DNA of 64,000 nucleotides from the NCBI RefSeq assembly GCF_008831285.2, contig NC_045138.2, forward strand, positions 14,954,571 to 15,018,570, read 5' to 3'. Below the pieces are notes generated by a model. It saw nothing but the letters and a program-made list of their open reading frames with translations, had not been told where the DNA came from and searched no databases. The position numbers and the translations under genes were made by a program. This DNA is from Nymphaea colorata (Eukaryota > Streptophyta > Magnoliopsida > Nymphaeales > Nymphaeaceae). Shown piece after piece: positions 13,471 through 27,510 of the stretch (positions are counted from its first letter, which is position 1; each line of letters begins with the position of its first letter).

Positions 13471-15401
13471 CACGTTGCCCTATTTCATGAACTTAGGTTA
13501 AAAAATAGCTCACAGCCTTTTGAATGTCTAGTTCACTTCCAGTTCTTAATTTCCTGTTCAAGAACCGTAGGATTTTCTGTTTCAGCCCCGAAAACAGACA
13601 TTCAGGCGCTTGAAAAGAAACAAAGGTCCCTGATTGAGCCCTTTACGAAAGTGAAAAAGAAAAGGCCAAGAATGAAAACTGCCCACTGCTAACGACAAAA
13701 TGGAAAAGACCAAAAAAAAGGTCTTTTCCATGGTTCCACCAAATCGGGTCCAGCATTGTGAAAGTCGCTTCTTGAATCAAATGGGTGTGGTTACGGATTC
13801 AGCAAATCAGCCGGTTCACCAATTCAGTCGACTCGATCGTAAATCATCAAAAATAAGAAAATTCTTTAAATATATCTAAAAATATTTAAAAAATTATATA
13901 TAGCACCCTTGAATCAGCACTAAATAGAACTGGTTTGCCACCAACTATCCCATCTGGATGATAATTGATGCAGTCTTTCGTAAGAGAAGTCCAATCCATG
14001 AATATTGAACTCTGAACACAATACCAGTGGCAAAGATAAACGGGGCCTGATGTGGGTCTCCAAAAAAATTTCATTGAAAGGACTCATAATACAAGTCAAA
14101 AAAATATAAGGATATCACATCAGATGTGGGCTTGTGACTCAAGTGCCCCTCGGCCAGCAAAACCTTACCTCCGTCACTACAACTAAATCTCCATTCATGT
14201 TACTTTTGCTTTTCGGCTGTGTCGCCACTCCTGAAAAAGGCTTCTTTTCCGCAAGAATGATATACCAAAGAACTTAAGTTTTTGTCACTCACCACTTCGC
14301 TAGCTTTTCTTTTATAGTTTTGTCTTTTGGTGGGTAGTTCTTGTCATCAAGCAACTTCTCTGTTTGAAATGAAGAAAACAATCCATTCAGCAGGAACCTG
14401 CGTTCACTCTACTTGTTTATTCACATAGTTCCAAAGCAAGCTTTTTCAAGTGGTACAAAAGGAATGGCTCACAACCTTTCATGCTTCTAACAATGTGGTG
14501 TGAAGTCGTCGACATGGCTTTGTGGAGACACTTTCATGATGTTTATTCTCTTCAGAAAAGCGGCCATCGATATCTAGACATGATCCCCCTAGAGAATCAT
14601 AAAGTAACTACAAATAGCTCTAGTTTGGATCGTGGTGATGATAGAAAAGATTTATACCACTTCAACAAACCCAAGAAAGAATAAGTTAGTTGCCTCTATA
14701 AATCATGAATAGTAAAAGCAAGCACAGTGATATTTCTTAGTGCTTTGGAATGATGAGAGAAGCCCCAAGTTTTCTGGATATGTCAAACTTGCTCATGCTT
14801 TATCATGCCAAGGCCACCAAAGAAGTTATGTACAATCGATTTGGTGGTAAGGCGAATTTATGCTTGGTAGTTGCTTTAAGCTAACTCACATGAATCGAGT
14901 TACCAGAAGAGCAATAAGGCTTTGCTTTCTACTGATTCATTCTTAAAGTGGCTTTGCTATTCAAAAGCAGGGGAAAAGAGGAGGAGACGAGCAATTTAAA
15001 TAGTTTGACGATCCTGTAGCTTCAATGGAAGAAAATTCCATACTCAAGCGGCTGCTCCTTTGAGACGATTGATAACATGTTCCGTGCTTTTTTCTCATCA
15101 CCATCTTCAGCAAAGAAAGGCGTTGAGGACTGCTGCTGGACTATTAATTTGTACCAAATTAAGCAACGGAATCGCCAATGGTCATTTTCATGAAGAGAGG
15201 AAAGGCCGAGCTAGCCCTCTAACGTCATCTTGCGTCAACCTTTGGGCAAGTGGGTAGGAGAGAAAAAACATGTTTCACAAGCTTCTTGTACATTATATAA
15301 CCATTTTTTCCTTCATGTCATTGATCGGGAATTAATTCCCGTTTGTGTTTTTCAAATTTCCGCAAGTTTCAGAATGTGGGCTTCGCTTTTGGTTGCCCAA
15401 G
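11578..15401. other. LHW 3' UTR and spacer
   Basis: The first few hundred bases after the LHW stop are probably 3' UTR. No further gene is supported. A (CA)n(TA)n run lies at about 13437-13471. Some frames look protein-like over 30-60 codons, for example minus strand 13886-14074 and plus strand around 13080-13290. None has a recognisable domain or an extended exon chain. Confidence 0.5.
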
Positions 15402-15518
15402 ATGGGGGATTTTGAGCTTGCAGCAGAGATTCTAGCAGCTCTGGTTCAGTCAGCTGGAAAGGCCGATCTTTCAAATGGGTCCGGTGATTGTTCATCTCAG
15501 CTTTCGAGGATTAGATAA
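15402..15518 (+). other. Short ORF, possible exon scrap, crossing the duplication edge
   Basis: A 38-codon frame starting MGDFELAAEILAALVQSAG and ending SRIR reads like protein, with a helical, alanine-rich start. I cannot assign a family and no partner exons are visible upstream. Its second half lies inside the duplicated segment that starts at 15466; the corresponding part at 38305 is instead joined to the LRAT first codons. It may be a gene remnant or chance. Confidence 0.25.
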
Positions 15519-15984
15519 GTGTCATGGTTTGATGGAGACGATGGCTGAAACGGTCTACATGGCACATGTTCTAGTTCTTCCATTACTCATACTCCCGGAG
15601 GTGAAGGCTAGTCTCTAGAGTTTGTTTATCAGGAAAGGCTATACGAGAGGTTAGGTGGGTGTAGAGAATCATTCCATTTAGAGAAAAGATATGGAAATCA
15701 GGAGAAACCATGACCAACCCATTTGGAACCCTAAATTCATTATCTTTTCCTTGTTAACCATTTTTGTTATTGATAATTAAACTGGTCGGCATGCACCAGA
15801 AGCTTGGATGAATAGAATAAAGATGTCATGACTCAGTTTCAAATGCTTCCAAAAGAATGGCCCCCTTTTGCTTGCTTTTCGTTTTTTCTTTTTTTATTTA
15901 ACAGAACAAGATGCCTAAGCATGTTCTTATTGATGAAACTACATGGTTAGAATCGTACCTCTCTTTCATGAGTTTGACAGGTAA

Positions 15985-17816
15985 CTATGACCCTTTAATT
16001 TCTACCACAACATGGGGACCTTGACTACCATAATCTGAATTAACATTAGCCAGGTGTTCAGATTTTGCTGTGGCATTGGCTGGCATATGGTTCTCGAAGG
16101 TGGCACGAACTGACAATTCTTCGACACTCGAGACGATAGCGTCGATTCGGCCCAAAACCTCTATGAGTATAGATGCCACATTTGCAAGAGGGAGTAGGTC
16201 CATTAGAGCTGGGCCTGTAACAGTGTCTCCATGTGCAGTACGAAAATTGGGATGAGCTTGAGGTAGCGACTTGAGGGCCGTATACAGTTCCATGACGGCA
16301 TCATTGGCAGAGTCGATCAGGGGCTCAATGGAGGACGGTCTGTTCATGCTGTCTATGTCCATTGAGAGCTGCCTCAAGACCATTGATGACAATGAGCTTA
16401 CCTTTAAGCATGGCTCCTTTAGTTGTTGACGAAGAGCTTTGGGTGCCTACATATGGAGAAAAACACTCATCCTCGCTATTTTCAGTTGTTACTATTCTTC
16501 TGCATATGTCACTTCAAAGAATATGCAGCAACAGGCACATGCCTCTTCCTCTCTTATTATTATAAATTTCAAAAGCGCAGATGACAGAGAGAGATTTTAC
16601 TTTATATTCTGAGTTGGTTGCTGCATTGAGTGCTTCAACACAGTAAGCACAAGCCCGAGTGGCTGTCCCGACCTTCAGGTATTGCTTCCATGGATGAAGA
16701 AACCTAAACCGCCCATGTGCAGGTTCCCATCTAGCAAGGTTTGCCTTGAAAAAACATGGGCATTCTTTAGTTAGATAAAAAGTTCATTCACTCCATAGAA
16801 AAAGCTCAAATAAATAGAAATAATGCGTTTCTCACCTAATGAGCCACACCTGCATGTATAGTTAACGGACAACATACACTTGCATACACATGCATGCACA
16901 CGCACACACATTGGCACACACAAAAGAGAGATACATCTATGCGGTGCTCGTTCTCGGATGATGGTGTACCATTAATTTAGTGATCTGTGATGAATTTTTC
17001 AAATTGAAAAAAAAAAACTACTTATAGTTGCAGGATGAGTAATGGATAACGTCCACCGGAAATCTAAACATTTGTATTGATGTATTTGGTTACTCACCAG
17101 CAATTCCTCTTTGGCCTTCGAATCAAGCACCGTTCTGTATCCTTGAAGACCAGGGGTATCTTTAGTTTTGAGTTCGTCCCCTTCTTCCTCTTCATTAAAG
17201 TACTCCTCGACACAACCTGAAATTCCACATTTCATACTTCAGAGCCTCATAGGTCTTCGATTGAAAATTGATTATAAAGCAGAGATAAAGATGAAAAAGC
17301 AAGTTCAGGCCTAAAGGTTTCTCGGTTTATAGTTTCTCCACCTGTCTGGGGCATAAATTTAAAATTTTTGAATTGAAAAACTTCCAGATTTTTTATCGTC
17401 TCAAATCGGCATAATATGGTAGAGGCCAGCTTACTCCTAGCAAGCTTGTCTGCCCAAGAAAGGTGCTCAGAAGTTGGCCACAGGAAAGTCATTATATAGA
17501 TTTTATATTTTTAGTTGGCATGCATGGTGAATATATTTCTCAATGCTTATGTTCTCAGACTCCATATAGAACTCCTGGAATCCGCATACTAAGAAAATAT
17601 GGCCACCACCATCAGGCACTTGGTTAATACAATTAGACAACTAATCAAATTTGCTGTAGGTAAAGCACTATCTCAGAAGGATGGATGAGAGCTACAATTT
17701 TGAGTTCACAACTTCTATTCTCAACCTTACTTTATGATGCATTTTCTTGCACTATCTACTTTAGTCGTGTACCCAAAAATGTTTTCATCATTCTTTATAC
17801 ATGTTTCATTTTTCTG

Positions 17817-17878
<62 letters not shown>

Positions 17879-17958
17879 TATGTATTTGTTAGAAAGAATA
17901 CATAGAGTAAGACAAGTTATTGATGCATGAGCCAATTTGGGAAGAGTGAATGGTCAAG

Positions 17959-17997
<39 letters not shown>

Positions 17998-19919
17998 TAG
18001 GTATGTATTTGTTAGAAAGAATACATAGAGTAAGACAAGTTATTGATGCATGAGCCAATTTGGGAAGAGTGAATGGTCAAGTTAAAAACTTGGAGGACAA
18101 AAACCAAGTCTCACAGGGCAAGAAATGAGTCTAAGCCCAAGCAATTCTCCTCATTGATTGATTGGCCTGGTTGGCGCAAGACTGGAATCAAATGAAATGG
18201 AATGAGTTTGCCAAACAAGTAAGAAAAAAAAAAAAGGAGAACTTAACCCAAAGAAGGACAGAAAATGGACCTTCCATTGAATCAGCAAGCGTCTGCAAGT
18301 TCTTGACAATTGAGTTGTGCAGATCTCCTCCTGCCCACACAGGACATATCACTATAGATACAATCAGGCACAGAGAGCCACCAACCGCTACAGTGGAGAC
18401 ACGTTCTTGTGCCAACTTGAATAGTTTCTCCTCTCGGTAGCTAGACACTGAGACCAGGCTGAATGTCAGCATGAAGATCAAGACTCCATAGTCATATTTA
18501 GCTTTAATCCCTGGAAAGAATCTTGAAAATGTAGACGCTGAAGCTGCACTCAGTTTGGTTAATATGTTCAATATTCAAACAGGTCAAGAGCAAAGAAAAT
18601 GTAAAGAAATTCAAAAGACCAAGTTTGTGATTTCTGCTAATTTTTCGTTCTGATTACCAAGTAGGAAGATGGAGGCACCAAGGATTATGGGTTCGCCTTT
18701 GTCCCCAGCAAGGCTGGCTATGTAATGGACGCCAAGACCCAGTGATCCAGCAACCAGAGTTCCAAATGCTCTGTTGAGACCTTTGCTCAAGGTTCCACCT
18801 TAGCCATTAAAAGAAGCTTGATATTAGCAATTTATATAAAAAAAAATCTTAAACAATATCAAAAAGTTTATGTAGTTCATTATAGAGGGTGTACATATGA
18901 TCTTAAAAGGAAATTAATAGTTCCATATTCCTAATATATTAACGCACTCTCATTTGGGCTCATGTGAAACGCACAAGACAAGGAGTTTTGACACATCACC
19001 AGCTTGATAAGAATTATAGCATCATCAAATGTAATTTAACACTGCAATCATATAGGGTAATGCTCAAAACCTTAATAACAAAAATTGCTACATTTTACAA
19101 CATCGCACACTGTTGGTGTATTTTCTTTTCCGAAAAATTCAACAGATGTGTCATCCTTACAATTATAAGGACATTGTGTTAGGCCCCAAAATTCTTACCA
19201 ATTCATTTTGGAAAATCCTTAAAGTTATTCTTCTAAGGCAGCAAGAAATAACGTAGACAAGGTTTTAGGTGACCTTCCATTTTTACTTTATGGTAGAGCA
19301 AAGGGAATCATGTTAAAAGCCCACGAATTTCGAAAAATAAATAAAAATTTATGCTGTTCTTTCAAGTTGAAATCAACTCGCTCATTTCATTAATAAAAGA
19401 AGAAAAACACTACCAATTTCAATCAAATCAATCTGGCTTAATTTCAATTTAAGAAGTAATGTGGAATGGTGAATGTTGACCATATTTCAAACAAAAAGTG
19501 TAGCCCATATAAAAAAACCGAAGAAATTTAAAGCTTATTTGTAAGATCAGAAACAAAAAATTTACTGTTAAACTAAACAACCACTACTTATTGACAGTGT
19601 TAATATCTGTTCTGGTTGTGGCAAATTAATGATCAAAGAATTGCAAGTATATATCTTAGCTACAAAAGCAGACTATTATGCAAGCAATTAAAGGTAATAG
19701 AAAACAAGCAGTAGGGACTCGCTTACCAACAGTATATTCAAAAACGACAGCTACTGTTATGACAGCCCACATGGCATTTCCTCCCATGCCTTCATAGAGA
19801 GGCCTCATGAAATAGAAGATCGTGACAATGGTGAGTGCGAGTCCCACCTTGAAGGCATGACAGATCCTTCTAGGATCGTCCCTACCCAATTTCAGCACCT
19901 TCTCCCATACAGTCTTCAT
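15985..19919 (-). CDS. ALMT: Aluminium-activated malate transporter, copy A (5' end damaged)
   Basis: Exons in transcript order: up to 19919-19727, 18798-18658, 18543-18271, 17216-17098, 16744-16601, 16446-15985. From the Met at 19919 the product is 443 residues. The membrane half holds several helices ([66 protein letters not shown]). The cytosolic half has the family WEP block ([16 protein letters not shown]). ALMTs are anion channels of the plasma membrane or tonoplast that pass malate and other anions. The likely original start is the ATG at 20045, but codon 17 of that frame is TGA (19995-19997) where copy B has GGA. Copy A can therefore make protein only from the internal Met at 19919, losing 42 residues before the first helix. 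It is either a slightly shortened gene or a young pseudogene. Confidence 0.82.
17822..18083. repeat. (TA)n runs within a 123-bp tandem duplication in an ALMT-A intron
   Basis: A (CA)(TA)n run to about 17876 is followed by an 83-bp segment starting aggtatgtatttgttag, then another (TA)n run, and the same segment again at 17999. Copy B has a single segment at 40978 with a hAT MITE beside it, so the doubling occurred in copy A after the duplication. Confidence 0.9.
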
Positions 19920-20046
19920 ACTTGTGCTAACTGTCGCTTTTGCGCTTGCAGCACCTCTAAAGATGCATGCAAAGATTCCAGCCTTTTGTTCCCCTCAAAC
20001 GCCCTTCAATGGAAATATTTCATTCATTGGCACACCCCAAACCATG

Positions 20047-20074
20047 GCTCTCTCTCTCTCTCTCTCTCTCTCTA
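20047..20074 (+). repeat. (CT)n microsatellite upstream of ALMT-A
   Basis: An uninterrupted CT run follows the ancestral ALMT start codon on the opposite strand, so it is a GA run in the ALMT leader. In copy B the matching place is interrupted (ctctctcgcttgctctct). Confidence 0.9.
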
Positions 20075-23000
20075 AAGGTTGTTTGGCTATCACCTAGGTG
20101 CCAAAGTGATATAAGAGACTGAATGTGCAGGTAGCCATTACTAGTAGCCATATATATACGTGTGTATGTGCATTCAAGGAATGGACATAGGAGAAAAGGT
20201 TGAGCGCTTTTGTGGATACTTTATGCTTTTGGCTTGTGTTCTTATGCACCGTACGGCTTGAAAACTGGTGTTTGCAGAAATTCAAGTCCTTTTAAGTGGG
20301 GATGACTCATCCAAAGTTTTTTGAGCAAGGAACTTTTTCCAGTACTTCTTGCGGTCCATCTAGGCCCTTCGTTGCCCAATTCTTCTGGTTCTTTCTGCTT
20401 TATGAATTTCTAGCTAGCTTTGTTGTTAATTCGGGAGATGTATTGTTCTTCAATATTACAGATACCAACCTGCATTTCTACTATTAAATCAGCTTGAGTC
20501 AGCCATTTTCAGATATATATTCTTCTTCTCTTGGCTTATTGCAGCATGAAACTGAATACTGTACACCAAAGCGATGATAAAATACAAGGATTGATTGAGA
20601 AATACATTCAGTTTCTAGTGTAGAAAAAGTACCCAGCTTTGACGTATTATATCATATATCCAAGCAAACTTGTATCTCAAACCTTACTGACATTAACTCA
20701 GCTGGAGAATTTGTGAAGGATGCTGCTGCATATGGATCTTGCGACCTAAGCTTTTTCATATTTAACTGCAGGCAGGAATACTTGTTTCAGAAACATGGAA
20801 AGTCAATTTTACGATCCAAAACCAATGTCCAATTGATTCAATTTTAGATGAGGTGCAGGACTAATATTCAAGAGATTCATGATCCATGCATTATTTATGA
20901 AGTTGGTCTAAGATAAAGAAAAATTGAGTTCCCATGAAGCTATACACTTATCAAATTCAGCATTACCTTCGTTAACGGCAAGCTCATCACCCTAACCAGG
21001 TTAGTCCATTTTTTGAGGTAATTTAGACAGCGCACCATATAGAAAATTGAAATCGACAGAATGACATGATCTTAAAGTGCCAAAAACGAGCCATTCTAAA
21101 AATGAGCCTGAAATAATTTTCTTGTTTCACCTTTGAAGATTAAAAGAAAAACATAGATGCTGACATGGTATGGGGTACTGAAGATGAGTTTGATATCAAT
21201 TTTCTTGAACTTTGAACATAAAGAGAAGGCACCAAGTAGACATTTTTTTCACATTTAGGTCACGAACATGAAACCAGGATCATGAAAAAATTACAAGAAG
21301 TTGCTGAATATTTAAGCAAATAACAAACCTTTTTAAAAGTTAGCAAATAGTCATTCAACTTTTAAGAGATGTTTCCAAAGAGCCGCCTGTAGGGAGAAGA
21401 AAATTATTTTTTGATATAAAATAAAATATACCTCCATAAACAACAATTCTTTACTTGCTGACAAAAGATAGTTTTGTCTTCAAGAAAGGTGTTTTTGTCT
21501 GTTTTATATAAAAAGTTAATATTTTTTTTTGTTGGTAAACGGGTCTTTGAGAATCTCCCTGTAAATTTTAAAAGTTGGGTGATACTTTGTTATTTGACCA
21601 ATGCCTCTTAAAGCAACCAAGATGAAACCATACTTTCAATCTTGGAGTACAGACAGTTCACAATAAGGCAGAAGCAATGGACGATGGACAAGGGACTAGT
21701 ACCAAGACATTTTCTTACTGGAATGCAACAATGAACAGAACAGGGGATAGCACAAATGGTCCTCATGGATCGACCAGTTTGAGGCATCTAAAAGACTCGA
21801 TGGTTTTTCTCATCCAGTCATCCTTTAGAAGTTAATTAAGTAAATTATTGTTTAAAGATCTGCATAGGAGACCTATTCCTGTTTTTCGTGTCGTTTTGGA
21901 ATTTGATTAATTAGTTGCATTTCCTAGAAGCATCCATTGTTATCCATCATTTTCCTTTTCTTTTTAGTCTCAATTCTTTTCCCATTGCTCCAACAGAAAG
22001 TGGCTACAGAAAATTTCCCAACTCTCCTCCTTCTTCATGGCTTGCAGCCTCTATTCCAAATCGCATATTCTTTTGTGATATATATATGTTCTTGACCAGA
22101 TAGGTATTGTAGTACCTTTATTACCTTTTGGTGGTGAGTATTGGGTTGTACTTCGCTTTCCATTTATTTCTCCCTCATGCTTTCCTACAAGCTTTCTTTA
22201 ATTGCTTCAATAGCTCCGACAGTTGGCATATAGAATTTGGGATGCCACTTAGTAGACTAGCCTGTATATCGAGATGTCTTCTCCTTTCTACCTCAACATT
22301 TTTAACTAAGCTAAAGGAACTAAATAAGCACCAACTTGACTAGAAGCCATTAGATCAACTTTCCAAGGTTGACATTCCCATGGCTTCATTCAAGTGGACT
22401 GGTGTAACATGCTTTTTCACCTTAGGCTAAACAGTTTAACTGCACTATAGGTGTATTCTTGTTGGCAGACACTGAGGTCAAAGTTGGATGAAAAAAAAAT
22501 AGAAGTTGACTCGGTTGGGTGGTAAGTTGGATCAGCCCCCAATAGGTTCTCCCAGGTGGCTGAGCTAGTGCTTAGATCTTATACATGGCATCTGCAAACT
22601 GTTAACAGATTTATGTTTCCTCCTCAAAATGGTGGTAGATGCAGTTTATTATTTTTTAAAATATTTAAAAAATGTTAAAAAGGACTTTTAAAACTACCGC
22701 CAACTTAGTGCCAACAGAAAAATTTATACTGAAAGAGTTTTTAGTAATCTTTGTCATTTCAAGTAGATCTAGAAGTTGGCAATATTCTAAACCATCCGAT
22801 TCCCTATTTATTCCCCTAAGGTATGGAGATAACCATCCCTCCTCTTCAAGACCCATGTTTTAAAAAAAATTAAAAAGAGATTGTTGTTGTTGCCATTTCT
22901 TTTTCTAATAGAAAGATTGATCACTAGTTATGATTACAAGCTAATTGGTGATTAGTTAACACAGGAGCATCAGACTAATGCAGAAGACGAGAAATTTTGG

Positions 23001-26000
23001 ATAATTCCATCATATACATTATTTGTCAAGCCATTCAGTTTGTCGTTGAATAATGACATGATCATTATATCTCTCTGAAACTTTAAACAGGTGTTGTCCA
23101 TAGTAATGCTACGATCCACTGTTTACAGAAGTGGCAGATTTTCTAGCATAGTCCTGCAAATGGAACAGAAAAGGTTATATCAAAAGGAACATTTGGATAG
23201 TTTTCTATTCACCACTAGATTAATCTAACTAGCTTGATATTCTCAGAGCATTAAGAGTAGTATTTTACTAAATATTTGTAAGTAATGATCCATTCTTCTG
23301 TTGTGCATTTATGAAGCATGATATTGGTGATGATACGTTCATAGTGATATCAATTGTGCCGGAAATTCTCTGGAAATTCTACTGCACTCGATGCAGATGG
23401 AAACCAAAGAACCTGTGAAGGAGAAGTTGTAGCTCATCTTCAGTAGTAACTCTCCTGTGAAAGATAATTTTCTTTCACCTTCTTGTTTCAAATTCTTAAG
23501 TGGATCTTTCTTGGCTCTGAAATTCTCAAAGTCTCCTAAAGCATGAAAGGAAATAACGATTTTGAATGGGATTGAGTACAAAAGAAGTTTATGATCGAAA
23601 GCAAAAGCAAATCCTGTTCTTTCTGCAAGTCTTTAGACCAAGTCCACTGGCAGTTGGATGGAGCACTTGTTGGAGATCTTTTCAGCAGTTTCTGTTCATA
23701 TTTTTTAATGGCCTTCAATGAAGATTATATTGGTCCAAGTCTCCTGCCCTCCAGTTTCGCTGGTACAAAATAATGACAGTAAACAGCTTCTGGTTGTGAG
23801 TTCCATACTGGCCTTCCTAAAAGTAAGAAGAGAATAGTTCTTGACCAAGAAACGACATCAAATCTTCAATTTCTAGGACTGGGTTATTCGCATCTTGAAG
23901 GATGAAGATTTTTATTCCAATATACCCCTACTTGGTTGTTAGACAACCAAAACTGTAAAGTTGGATGATGTTGGTCCAAATACTCATTTATTCCTCATCA
24001 GAATATAAAATAAATAAACAGCAACCATGTTTTTATAAGTGTTTAGATGATTGATGAACACTACATCAATCTTCTGAGCATGAAAAAACAGGTGAAGGGA
24101 ATTTTGGCATAAAATCTATATTCTGCTGCTTTATCAGTCCATCCTTTTAGATGCCTAGGTCTTTGGCATAAAGACAAGAAATCAAGTCTCCCCTTCAGTG
24201 CCTTTTGGACGGAGTGTAACAACAGCCACTGCCACTCTGCTTAACCACAACCATGCATAAAGAGGCTTTCTAGCCTATAGACATGCAAACTAAACAAAGG
24301 AATGTGGGTTGGAGGGTGATGAATGGTTGACAGTGGGTACCATTTGGTGAAAGCTTTTTATTTGATTGTGCTGCATCCACAAGTACTGTCTTCTGGTTAA
24401 TGGGATCCTGAGCCTTACTCCATTTTAAATTTGGTGAATGGTGCACATGTGATGCACACATTGAAGTCAGCCGTATTTTATTTCTTCTGCATCAGTTCTA
24501 ATGAGTGTCATCAACACGAAACAACCATATAAAGAAGTCGTACAAGTTGCAGCTGCTTTACCTTTGATTCTCGAGTTGAAGTGGTCTGTGTGCTTTGGCT
24601 GGTGCCCTGGAATCCATTTCAATTTCTGAAGGTCTCCATGCCTGCTGAGTGTCTTTGACACAAAAATATTGTTACAATCATTGGCAACCACCAGTTCCTT
24701 ACTGGCTGCTAAGTGACAAAAAACATGCATAGACATGCATATGCACACATGCATGCACAGGCGGTGGAGAATTAGGACAGGTGATACTTAGAACAGAAAG
24801 GCTCTTAGTCCTGCAACTGATGTGTTGCTGATTGCTAACGCGACCATATTGCTTGATACAAGGAAAAAAAAAAAAAAACGAAACCTCATTCTTTGAATCA
24901 TGTGCAGAGGAAAAAATGCTTCTTCATTTGCAACTTACCAACTACAAGAGATTGTCATGTTAAATATAAGGAAAAATATGAAGTAGCAAACAAGTAATGG
25001 GCCTTGGACCTTGATTAGTGTGGAGATGACAAGGGAACAGAGTATCTTAGCAGGCTTTTGATACCTTTGTGCAGCTGTTGAAGGGAATTCTTAAGTGAAG
25101 ACAGAGAAAAAGCTGTCTTGAGTACATGGTATTATATCACCAAGGATTTTGCTTTTATTGTTTGATTAAAGCATTTCATGAACATGGAACAACATGGAAC
25201 TGCCTTTCGTCACATGGTCAAAGCTAATGTACTCAGAGGAACCAGTGGTAGAGGCTTGTTATGGCCTGTCAGACTTAACCTGCTCTCCAACTATGTAAAG
25301 CTAATAGTACTTTGTCGTCAAGAAGGAAAACTGATTATAGGCATGTCAGCATGCAGCTAGAAAGGATGATTAACTCTTGGTTGCAGAAAGAAAAACTTAA
25401 GCATTTGGGCATATAGCATATCACAGAGTGCCCAACCTTTTTATTGAGAGAAATTCCTAAAGAATAAAAAAAATGTTAATTCTTGACATAAAATGGCACG
25501 GTACCTCTTGAAGACAAAACTACCTTGCGTCCGTCAAGGGAAGGAAGGGTAATGCCTTGGCAAGAGCATACTTTCGGTCATTTTAAATCAAAAATTGATA
25601 TTTTTTTTGTTAGAAAAGGGTAGACATAGTTTTGTAATTTTTTTCGATATTCTTTATATCTGGATGTATAACAGCATACAGAATCTGAAACAGTTAGCAA
25701 CTAGATGCCATCTTCTTGTTTCTCAGAACTGGCTAACAGATTTGAATTTGGGTTGAACATCTAATAAACCCAACAACCCAAAATCTCTATCAGATATGCG
25801 GATATGAGTTTAAATGTAGAGATTCATTTTAATGTTCTTTTATTACCTTTCAATACTTTAATTGATCTATTTTCGGTAACCAAAAAAAACATTTTTAAAG
25901 ACGAATAAACGCAAAAATCCTACATTCTCGTTTTCGATATTTGTAAAAAATTTCAAATTCGCATACTGAACCCAGTTGGATTCGCCTTCTCAGTGTATGG

Positions 26001-26099
26001 AGCATAGCTACTCAGCTCTGAAAGGGTTGATTTAAGGACCTAGGAATAATTTGACAAAGTTAAGATATTGAGGAACTCTTAAAGTTAAAAGCCCTACAT

Positions 26100-26258
26100 C
26101 AGGGGTGGAGCCAAGGGGAGGCCGGGAGAGGCCTGGCCTCACCTCATCTCAATTTTTTTTATTTTACATACAAAATTTAAAAAATATTATTTATCTTATA
26201 TAAAAGATTGAAAAAATTATAATTCGGCTTCAGTTAAAAATTCTTGACTCTACCCCTA
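26100..26258 (+). mobile_element. hAT-type MITE, 159 bp, with 8-bp target duplication
   Basis: The left terminus is CAGGGGTGGAGCCAAGG and the right end reads TTGACTCTACCCCTA, an imperfect inverted match. Flanking octamers are ccctacat (26092-26099) and ccctagat (26259-26266), one mismatch apart. An 8-bp duplication is the hAT superfamily signature. The element has no coding capacity and shares its AT-rich body with the copies at 671 and 7529. Confidence 0.82.
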
Positions 26259-27510
26259 CCCTAGATGAAGTGTTGCCTGCCATTCTACATTTCAAATTTG
26301 GTGGCAGGAAGAGTCTATATATACTTTGGGGAGGACGAGAGACGTCTGAATCGGAACTGGAAGAGCATAGAGGGAGCAAGTTACATTTTATGGCCCTTAA
26401 CAAGGGACTATGTGTTGCAGGATAAATTCAAAATGGCCCTACTAAGTTAACTGAAAGATCCTTCCCCGATAAAGGCAAAAGTAAAATTTACAAAATTATT
26501 AACAAGGGACTATGTGTTATAGTAAAATTTCACTGAAAGGTCAATTTCGTGAAATTCAGACTGATTTTTTTATATAAATTTTAAATGAAGACCACCTTAT
26601 GTGATTTTTTAATCTAGTCTCACACTTGTCATGAAAACTATATATGAAATGAAAGCCTGAAGTGGCTTTTCATGAATTTGAAAAAATAGAAAGCGTTACC
26701 AGCACCTTTTTTTAATATTTCCTTCTATAGCTAAACCACATTTTTATCCAAGTTTTTTAGCTTTTTAGGTTGAATAGAATTCACTCAAGATTTTATTGGC
26801 AGTTTCCGTAAAAGGTATGGTATATTTAAGAAAATTATGAAGAGTAGTCTCTCTTTTAAATTATAAGAAAAAAGTTCCTAAAATTGTGTTTTCTTCTTTA
26901 GTTTTTTCTAAAGGGAGTAGTTTTGTATTTTTTTGGGCCAATACGTATTACTATCCTTGGGCCGCCCTCGAACGCATAGTACAAGAGGCCTATACCGGTG
27001 ATTGTGTCACCGGTAAAACTTCCCAGCAGTGAGATGTCCCGCTGCCATGCTCACCGTTGGTCCGGCCCTCGGAACTGGCTACAGCAAGGGACCGCTGCCA
27101 GAAATATCCACACAAAGTGGGTTTTGTCGCCGGTAAACATACATATCGGAGAAAGAAATCACGGCTAAAACATTGTCTACCGGTGCAACAAATCTACATC
27201 TGTAGCCTGCTTTCATTTTATCAAAAAACAGAGACATAATAACAAAATAAGGTGCAATAAAATAAAATATAAATTAAAAATAACAGACAAACATCACAAG
27301 GCACAAACTAATTCAGCAAAAAAAGGTTATGGGCAGGGCTTTCAATTAATATTGGTGAATTTTCTTAGACATCACTCATCAATTATGGCTCTTCATGCAC
27401 CGGGTTCACCATGCTGGTCTCCTAGTTCAGGACTCAGCCCACTCGTCTTAAACCTTCACATAGTGCATATGACTTCTGCACATAAATGATCAAGACCCAC
27501 CTTAATTTAC

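Larger units (their letters stand above)
15466..21510. repeat. Segmental duplication, ALMT segment, copy A
   Basis: About 6 kb here matches 38305-47328 nearly base for base, including non-coding flanks: the segment after gatctttcaaatgg, the whole ALMT-A gene, its upstream region and AT-rich DNA to about 21510. Differences are scattered substitutions, small indels, a 123-bp tandem repeat present only in copy A, and a MITE and a 3-kb insertion present only in copy B. Confidence 0.95.

Noticed and set aside
13886-14074. Minus-strand stretch reading like protein (PDGIVGGKPVLFSADSR)
   Set aside because: Only about 60 codons, no family recognised, no flanking exons; kept as spacer.
23339-24754. 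Several minus-strand frames of 60-95 codons that look partly coding
   Set aside because: No domain, no consistent splice chain, and (CA)-like low complexity at one end; too weak to annotate.
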